Positions 57,811 to 64,000 of a DNA stretch of 64,000 bases are shown one piece after another; position 1 is the first letter of the stretch; every line of letters begins with the position of its first letter. The position numbers and the translations under genes are program-made. Where the stretch lies: positions 62,001 to 126,000 of the forward strand of contig JAXIVH010000324.1 in NCBI GenBank assembly GCA_036785325.1, read 5' to 3'. The notes beneath the pieces were generated by a model that ran no database searches, was not told the DNA's origin, and saw only the letters and a program-made list of their open reading frames with translations. Origin of the DNA: Urophycis tenuis. Its lineage: Eukaryota > Chordata > Actinopteri > Gadiformes > Phycidae.

Positions 57811-60009
57811 TCACCAGGGGTAGATGGATTTTGCCCCCAGCAGGTGGAGCCAAACCATCACCCTGTCCCTCCTCTGTGCAGGGGTCCAGGTAACATTGCT
57901 CTGTAGTACAGTATACCTAAAGGCACCCAGACCATGCATAAGGAAATGCTGCACCACCGGTGAGTCAAGGTCCCCCTTGAGGTGCACTTCTAATCTAAGG
58001 CGCTTGATGTGGGACGATACCTGGACGCCGGTGCCGCCAACAAACTGCGCTGGACAAAGGGAGCAGAAAATCAGATAAATGCAGTTGGATGTTTTTGGGG
58101 TCGAGGCCTGTGTGACCTCGTGCCAGGCATGCGTTTGCTTATTAGAAATAAATCTCAATTTCATGAAATGTGTGTCTATAATGGTCGTCCTTGCTCTGTC
58201 CTCTGATGAGGACAGGGTAGCCCGTACTAACATGTCCCTCAAGTTTTTACTACGCCTGAAGGCCGAGATGACCCTATATTCTGTAAAGGGCTCCTGCTGC
58301 CCCAGGAACCTCGCGAAGTTGGCCTTCAGGCTGCTGTTCAGAGTAACCGTCATTGAGCTATATGTGTTGATAAGGGGAATGGGCTTGTCCAGGCCCCTCT
58401 CAGTCCTGTCCGAGAAAGTCTTCAGACAGAGCCTGAGGAAGGACCTGGAATAACCCCTATCCCTCAAGGCCCTAAAGAGAATGGCGACCGCCTGCCCAAA
58501 GTCCCCGTCCCTTGTACAAATCCTCCTGAATCTAAGGATCTGGGATTTCACCAGTCCCTTGTAGGTGTGCTTCGGGTGGAAGCTGCTTTTATGCAAGAGG
58601 GCGTGGGTGTCAGTCTTCTTAAAGAAGACTTTGATGTTTAATTTTAAATCGGTCAGAAAGTCCGGTCCCTTGTAAGTCGTGGTGTCAAGGAAGTCTATGG
58701 TCTGGGAGTTGAGTTCATAGGTCAATTGGATAGAAGGGTCGTAAGCGTTAAGTGTCAGTACAAATTGTGTGAATTGAATTTTGGAGCCCGGCCAAATTCC
58801 CCATATGTCATCCAAATATCTGTAGTAGTGTAGGGGCCTTAGGGGACAAGTGGCCAGGGCCTCCTCCTCCCAATTGGCCATATAAATATTGGCGTAGGCC
58901 GGGGCGAATTTCTTGCCCATAGCCGTGCCTTTAGTTTGGAGATAAAAGTCCCCATTGAAAATGAAATCGTTTTTAGTCAGGTTAATGTCTAGCAGCTTTA
59001 AGAGCTGCATGTCGGGTCGGGTCGGGTCGGGATACCTGTTGAAGAATCGTCTTACACACTGGATGCCGGCCTCTATAGGGATGTTGGTGTAGAGGCTCTT
59101 GACATCCATGGAAAACAGTAGGGCCCCCGGTGGCACCTTGAGGCCCTTGACGATCCCCACAAAGTGGTAGGTATCCTTAATATAGGAGGGGTGTCTGGTC
59201 GAGAGGGGGTTAAGGAAGTGGTCGATGTATTCTGCTGTCCGGTACGTCTCACTGCCACAGTCTGAAACTATGGGCCTACCCGGAGGGACCTCAAAGGGGA
59301 CCGTCCAGGTGGCGGGGTCCTTATGTATTTTTGGCAGTATATAAAAGCGTCTGGCCCTCGGTTCCTCATCCCCCCCGATTAGATAACGGCGTTGTTTAGA
59401 ATTGATGAATTTAGCTCTAAAGAGGGAGTCAATGATGTTTATGACCTCTTTAATGGTGTCAAGGTAAATAGGTCCGTCTAATTTCCGATAGTAGACCTCA
59501 TCCCTGAGCTGGCGCTCTGCCTCTAGGACATATTGGTCCCTGCTGAGGACGACCACTGCAGATCCCTTGTCAGCGGGTTTAATAACAATCTCCCTGTTTT
59601 GTTTTAGTTGGGTAAGGGCCTCTAGTTCGCCAGGCGATAGGTTGGGCTTCTCGCTGGGCGTCCTATACTGTTTTTTGAGTGTTGAAAGGTCACATGTTAT
59701 GAGTCTGTGCAACGCCTCCGGGAGGGCCCCCGATGGGGGCGTCCAAAGGGAAGGGCCCCCGAAAGGCGGTGCAGTACCAGTACTATCCTGGAAAAAGCTG
59801 ATTAATTTGAGCCTCCTATGGTAATTATAAACATCACATTTCAATTGTTTTTTAAGCTCCCGTTCTAAACAGTGAGTAGGGATAAAAGACAAACCTCTGT
59901 TCAAGAGGGTTGTCTGTGGCGCTGTTAAGCGTAGGTCCTTGGTCAAATTGACAATTGTCTTACCCCCTAAGGAGGGAACGTCCTTTACCCCTGCCGGTGT
60001 CGGGCTCAA
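57811..60009 (-). CDS. ORF2 PLE reverse transcriptase, copy 10, nearest the telomere
   Basis: Same 732 residues as at 3082-5280. No decay is visible even in the terminal unit. Confidence 0.95.
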   Translation of the reverse strand: MSPTPAGVKDVPSLGGKTIVNLTKDLRLTAPQTTLLNRGLSFIPTHCLERELKKQLKCDVYNYHRRLKLISFFQDSTGTAPPFGGPSLWTPPSGALPEALHRLITCDLSTLKKQYRTPSEKPNLSPGELEALTQLKQNREIVIKPADKGSAVVVLSRDQYVLEAERQLRDEVYYRKLDGPIYLDTIKEVINIIDSLFRAKFINSKQRRYLIGGDEEPRARRFYILPKIHKDPATWTVPFEVPPGRPIVSDCGSETYRTAEYIDHFLNPLSTRHPSYIKDTYHFVGIVKGLKVPPGALLFSMDVKSLYTNIPIEAGIQCVRRFFNRYPDPTRPDMQLLKLLDINLTKNDFIFNGDFYLQTKGTAMGKKFAPAYANIYMANWEEEALATCPLRPLHYYRYLDDIWGIWPGSKIQFTQFVLTLNAYDPSIQLTYELNSQTIDFLDTTTYKGPDFLTDLKLNIKVFFKKTDTHALLHKSSFHPKHTYKGLVKSQILRFRRICTRDGDFGQAVAILFRALRDRGYSRSFLRLCLKTFSDRTERGLDKPIPLINTYSSMTVTLNSSLKANFARFLGQQEPFTEYRVISAFRRSKNLRDMLVRATLSSSEDRARTTIIDTHFMKLRFISNKQTHAWHEVTQASTPKTSNCIYLIFCSLCPAQFVGGTGVQVSSHIKRLRLEVHLKGDLDSPVVQHFLMHGLGAFRYTVLQSNVTWTPAQRRDRVMVWLHLLGAKSIYPW

Positions 60010-62207
60010 GGGGACCCGGCGTTTAACACCCCCCTCCAGTGATGGAAGAAAGCGTCGCCAGTCTCCGCTGTCCAGCTGATGTTGTCCTCCTCAGTGGAGA
60101 ACTGGCTTTGCGGCAGGAGGGGGATGTGGGGCATGTTCCTCTCCAACTGCTGGTTGAGGACGGCGAGGTTCTCCTGCTCCTCTGTAGGGAGGGCCGTGGA
60201 GAAGTTGACCTGCTGGATCAACACCTCCGCTCCAGGGAACCGCTTCCTGGCCGCTCTCAACGCAGCCTGGGCATTCTTAATCGTTGTCTCTTTTGACTTG
60301 TTGGCCCTGCTATAGATACCAAACGACATGATTATTTTTTCTACGACCAGCCCCTCAATAGGGGTGGTCTTCTCCATCAGGGCCTGCGCGTGCCTGAAAT
60401 GGGATTCAGGGAAACAGTCCACCTGCAGGTCCTGGATGTCATGTTCAGGGAGGCTAGCAAGGTTAGAGTCACCCATAATGAGCCACTTAGAGCCCACGTT
60501 GAGGTTCCAGTCCAACAACTTACGTGCCGTATGTGGGTGCACCCTGACCCTGCGACCTCCCCTTCTCTCGGTGGTGGTCTCGTCTCTCGGCTCCTCACCT
60601 CGGTCCCGGACAGACCGCAATACCTCCGCGGCGGCCCGTGAGGTGGAAGGGCCCTCGTCGTGGTCCTCCAGATCGAGGAGGTCCCCGGTCCCCGATGCGT
60701 CGGGCCCCGGGGATGGAGAAGGAGAACAGGGGGTGGGTCCTCCCACCAACTCACCTCTTCTCCCTCGTGTGAGTCCCAGAAGGCCGTCCTCCCCGTCAGC
60801 CCCGTCATCCTCGTCCGACGAGACTTCAGGGGACGCCCTCCTGGCCCTCCTGGGGGCCCTCCGTTCCAGGGGGGGACACGCCATTGGCTGCGAGGGGGTG
60901 AGGACGGCCGCCGTCGGGGGGACGAACCAATCCGGCGACAGCTCCTCCAAGCCCGTCACGGTGCCGGACCCCGCAGAGGCCGGTCTCGCTGGCGTGCCCC
61001 GGGTCCCGGTCGCCGGAGGTGGGCGGTGAGGGCCAGCATGACGAGCCGGCGATGAGGTGGGGGAAGACAGTGCGCGGCCGGAAGGCAACAGCGACGCCGA
61101 CGGAGCCCTGGACCTCGGGGGCAGAACGTCAGGGACCAGGATCGGTGTGGGGTCCCTCTCCTGCTCCCACAGCGTCGTGAGCCTGGTCTCAGCGGCGTCG
61201 AGCGTCTCCCCAGTGAGACGGGGCAGGTTCCTGCGGGCCCAGCGGGTCGCCACACCGAAGGCCTCCCTCCAGGTCTCATTGAGGAGACCCCTGAGTCTCC
61301 CAAACAAGTCCTCAAGGCATTCCTCATAGTGTTGCCTTAATATAAGGCAAATTGTGTGTCCCCACTCCCTCGCAGCCCCCTCTATCAGGAGGCGCGTGGT
61401 CTGAGTAGGGACCGCTGGTTTAATCATGGCGGCCAGCGTGGCCACCATTTTGTGAATGGTCCGGGGCCCTTCCCCACGGGCCCCAGATGACACGTTAGAA
61501 AGGTGGTGGGTCACCTTAATTACAGCGTACAGTTCTTTAATGAGACGCTTCAATTCCAAATTGGCAGGGATACGCCTCACCTCATGTCCATCGCGGTCGC
61601 GATCCGGTCCTCTGGCGACGTCAGCGTAGGTCCCGGTACCAGGCCCAAAGCCAGACCGCCGAGAAGCCCCAGGCGGAGGCACTGGCCAGTTTAGGTTAGG
61701 GGGGTTACCCCTCCAATAACGGAGGGGAGGTGCACGGTCCATCCGACCGTGGAACCCCCGGCGGTCATAGCCCCGGTACCCGGCCCGAGGACCCACGTCT
61801 CTCATAGGTGATCGGGGGTGCGTATCCCTGGTGTATGATAGGGGGCGTTGGTCCCTCTGGTGTGGGTGTCGACGTCTCTCTCTGGATGGTGAGGCGGGGC
61901 GCCTATTGGTAGGCCCCCTGGGTGGACGACGGGGAGGGCCCGGTGGCGGTGATGGACGCCGAGCCCTGGGTGGCGAGCGAGGGCGTCTCGTCATCGGAGG
62001 GGAGTAAACCCGCACGTACCTCTGCGGCGAGCGTGGTCTCTCCCTCATCCTGCCAGGCGGACGTCCGTGCCACCGGGGTGATGGAGCCCGTCGATCATCG
62101 GACCACGTGCGCGGCCTATCCGTAGGCGCATAAACGTGTCCGTCCCAGGATGGCGAGCGTCGGCGATAACGGCGCCTGCCGTATCTAACCAATGTCCACT
62201 CGGACAT
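60006..62207 (-). CDS. ORF1 (SGNH-like), copy 10, nearest the telomere
   Basis: Same protein as at 5277-7478. This is the most distal gene of the window, about 1.7 kb from the first pure telomere repeat. Its own hammerhead (62310-62360) and control region (62361-63020) are complete, so it could be expressed as well as any internal copy. Confidence 0.85.
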   Translation of the reverse strand: MSEWTLVRYGRRRYRRRSPSWDGHVYAPTDRPRTWSDDRRAPSPRWHGRPPGRMRERPRSPQRYVRVYSPPMTRRPRSPPRARRPSPPPGPPRRPPRGPTNRRPASPSRERRRHPHQRDQRPLSYTRDTHPRSPMRDVGPRAGYRGYDRRGFHGRMDRAPPLRYWRGNPPNLNWPVPPPGASRRSGFGPGTGTYADVARGPDRDRDGHEVRRIPANLELKRLIKELYAVIKVTHHLSNVSSGARGEGPRTIHKMVATLAAMIKPAVPTQTTRLLIEGAAREWGHTICLILRQHYEECLEDLFGRLRGLLNETWREAFGVATRWARRNLPRLTGETLDAAETRLTTLWEQERDPTPILVPDVLPPRSRAPSASLLPSGRALSSPTSSPARHAGPHRPPPATGTRGTPARPASAGSGTVTGLEELSPDWFVPPTAAVLTPSQPMACPPLERRAPRRARRASPEVSSDEDDGADGEDGLLGLTRGRRGELVGGPTPCSPSPSPGPDASGTGDLLDLEDHDEGPSTSRAAAEVLRSVRDRGEEPRDETTTERRGGRRVRVHPHTARKLLDWNLNVGSKWLIMGDSNLASLPEHDIQDLQVDCFPESHFRHAQALMEKTTPIEGLVVEKIIMSFGIYSRANKSKETTIKNAQAALRAARKRFPGAEVLIQQVNFSTALPTEEQENLAVLNQQLERNMPHIPLLPQSQFSTEEDNISWTAETGDAFFHHWRGVLNAGSP

Positions 62208-62309
62208 TGTATTAGTGGAGAGTGTGATAACGCTGTGTCTCGAAAAAAATTAAATAAAAAATTGGAACGAGAGTAAAAGTTTAACAAAGTAACTATTTAT
62301 TTAAAACAA

Positions 62310-62360
62310 GTGCAAAAAACGACGTTTCGGCCAGTATTCTGGCCTTCTTCAGGTTTGCAC
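62310..62360 (-). ncRNA. Hammerhead ribozyme, terminal unit
   Basis: Same as at 1500-1550; the copy nearest the telomere, in the leader of the ORF1 starting at 62207. Confidence 0.88.
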
Positions 62361-63020
62361 AAAACTAAAAAACATAAAAAGCACAAATGTTGTGGCGAAC
62401 TCTCTCTTGGCAGGTAAGGTTGAGACTGTGAGATCGCAAGGACCCCAACCCAATTGACTCCAACAGGGAACGCCCTCCCATTTGATTGGAGCCAACAGGT
62501 TGGTTCCAGATCGCGGCAGCCCACAATCCCACCCCCTGTGCAACAGTTAATATAACTTTCTTTTATTGAAATATAATACAAGTAATAAGAGACACAGATA
62601 AGTAAATAAATAATAACTGAACACGGTAACAGCGAACATATATGTAGAAAAAAAATTAAATATATTTTTTTATGTAAGGCGATCATGTGACTAACGTCAC
62701 TTCTACAAACGAGTTAAAAAGAAAAACAATGAACATTAGTGGAGTTGATAATAATAAACAAAGTTGTTATATATAGAACTGATTATAGTGTTTTTATAAA
62801 AACTAAACATTTAATACAAACAAAGAAATGAATCAATTAGAAAAGTCGCGATCGCTGTTACCATGATGTCATTGGCCAGCAGTCAGTAAATGACATCATG
62901 GTCCAAGCCCCACGCAATCAAATTCCAAACATTACATCCATATATATTTATTTTTATTGATACTTGCAATACTCACCTACACCCAAAATATCCTGGATCT
63001 AAACTTGAATTGTAAATTAT
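62361..63020 (-). promoter_or_regulatory. Control region, terminal unit
   Basis: Repeat of 1551-2210, complete, with the inverted repeat at 62860-62902. Only the degenerate telomere-like tract separates it from the telomere. Confidence 0.5.
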
Positions 63021-63877
63021 GATGTTGATTAGGGTCCAGGTCAGGGTCATCCAAAGCAGTTCCAATAGAGGTCAGAGGTCACTGTTAAGGTAGGTTATGG
63101 TTAGGTCTGAGGAACAATGTTATATTGAGGTTAAATTGAGGTTTTTGAAAATGAATGTTGATTATGGTTAGGATTAGGGTTAGGGTTGGATCAAATTGGG
63201 TTATGATTAGGGTTTAGGGTTAGGGTAAGATTAAATTAGGTTATGTTTAGGATTAGGGTTAGGGTTAGGGTTAGAACAAATAGGGTTATGATTAGGGTTT
63301 AGGGTTAGGGTAAGATTAAATTAGGTTATGTTTAGGATTAGGGTTAGGGTTAGGGTTAGAACAAATAGGGTTATGGTTAGGGTTAGGGTTAGGATTAGAA
63401 TAAATTGGGTTAAGGTTAGGTCAAATTGGATTATGATGTTAGGCTGAGGTTAAGGTTAGGCCTAAGGAAACAATGTTATATTGCAATTAAATTAATTATT
63501 GTATTGAGGTTAGGGTTGGGGTGAGGGTTATGGTTAGGTCTGAGGAACAATGTTATATTGAGGTTAAGTTGAGGTTTTTGAAAATAAATGTTGATTATGG
63601 TTAGGATTAGGGTTAGGGTTGGATCAAATTGGGTTATGGTTAGGGTTTAGGGTTAGGGTAAGATTAAATTAGGTTATGGTTAGGGTTAGGGTTAGGATTA
63701 GAACAAATAGGGTTATGGTTAGGGTTAGGGTTAGGATTAGAATAAATTGGGTTAGGGTTAGGTCAAATTGGATTATGATGTTAGGCTGAGGTTAAGGTTA
63801 GGCCTAAGGAAACAATGTTATATTACAATTAAATTAATTATTGTATTGAGGTTAGGGTTGGGGTGAGGGTGAGGGTT
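63021..63877 (+). repeat. Degenerate telomere-like tract, terminal copy fused to the telomere
   Basis: Full-length repeat of 2211-3067. After its final GAGGGTT it passes into perfect TTAGGG repeats instead of an element 3' end. It keeps the same nested duplications, so it is a copy of the unit's tract and not simply worn telomere at this site. Confidence 0.92.
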
Positions 63878-64000
63878 AGGGTTAGGGTTAGGGTTAGGGT
63901 TAGGGTTAGGGTTAGGGTTAGGGTTAGGGTTAGGGTTAGGGTTAGGGTTAGGGGTTAGGGGTTAGGGTTAGGGTTAGGGTTAGGGTTAGGGTTAGGGTTA
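63878..64000 (+). repeat. Telomere, (TTAGGG)n
   Basis: About 20 TTAGGG repeats run to the window edge. Two adjacent variants are TTAGGGG (63948-63954 and 63955-63961). The G-rich strand reads 5'->3' to the right, so the chromosome terminus is on the right. The tract follows without a break from the degenerate telomere-like sequence of the last unit (shared GAGGGTT, 63871-63877). At the equivalent place in every internal unit the sequence instead continues into the 3' end of an element (CAGCTCAGG). Confidence 0.97.

Larger units (their letters stand above)
1..63877 (-). mobile_element. Tandem array of a 6,081-bp telomeric Penelope-like retroelement
   Basis: Every gene and landmark recurs at exact multiples of 6,081 bp: base 1 equals base 6082, and ORF2 lies at 3082, 9163, 15244 and so on to 57811. 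This gives ten complete ORF1-ORF2 pairs, one ORF1 cut by the left edge, and eleven hammerhead ribozymes. All copies have the same orientation, with 5' ends facing the telomere at the right edge. No indel was found; the only differences seen are single bases at 15432, 37062 and 37877. The PLE assignment rests on the ORF2 RT motifs, its C-terminal GIY-YIG-like domain and the PLE-type hammerhead. Such identity over 64 kb implies recent amplification, gene conversion or assembly expansion. Confidence 0.95.

Noticed and set aside
1..63877. The array as a simple satellite or CRISPR-like repeat
   Set aside because: The unit is 6 kb and encodes two intact ORFs, a ribozyme and ordered control signals. 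It is a tandem mobile element, not a non-coding satellite, and has no repeat-spacer pattern.

Overview
The window is a chromosome end. From base 1 to 63877 it is one head-to-tail tandem array of an exact 6,081-bp unit (about 10.5 copies), and from 63878 to 64000 it is pure (TTAGGG)n telomere. TTAGGG reads 5'->3' towards the right edge, so the right edge is distal and the left edge faces the centromere. The TTAGGG telomere and the protein families suggest a metazoan, most likely a vertebrate; a fish or amphibian is my guess and cannot be fixed from this sequence alone. No ordinary host gene is visible.

Each unit is a Penelope-like retroelement (PLE) read entirely from the minus strand, so its 5' end faces the telomere. 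In transcription order a unit holds: an AT-rich control region with a 14-bp inverted repeat and a TATA-like box; a small hammerhead ribozyme of the PLE type with almost no stem III; a 113-nt AU-rich leader without AUG; ORF1 (733 aa: basic RS/P-rich N-terminus, helical middle, Pro/Ser/acidic linker, C-terminal SGNH/GDSL-like domain); ORF2 (732 aa: PLE reverse transcriptase followed by a GIY-YIG-like domain); a 14-nt gap; and about 860 bp of degenerate telomere-like repeats, C-rich in the RNA, followed by candidate poly(A) signals. ORF2 begins at the ORF1 stop with no AUG (T-TGA overlap), so its translation needs recoding or re-initiation.

The reverse transcriptase motifs are intact, including YLDD. 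The GIY-YIG domain has lost most residues expected for catalysis (second Tyr to Phe, Arg to His, His to Leu, Glu to Val). An element with a working RT, a probably dead endonuclease, a telomere-complementary RNA segment, 5'-end-distal orientation and a position against the telomere fits a PLE that extends chromosome ends by priming on the G-rich 3' overhang. This is comparable to the endonuclease-deficient telomeric PLEs known from rotifers, fungi and other eukaryotes, but here with a decayed endonuclease still attached and an SGNH-bearing ORF1.

The copies are almost identical: reading them against each other I found three substitutions (15432, 37062, 37877) and no indel. The array was therefore amplified or homogenised very recently, or was expanded during assembly. 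The break between array and telomere falls on exactly the base where, in every internal unit, the next element begins.
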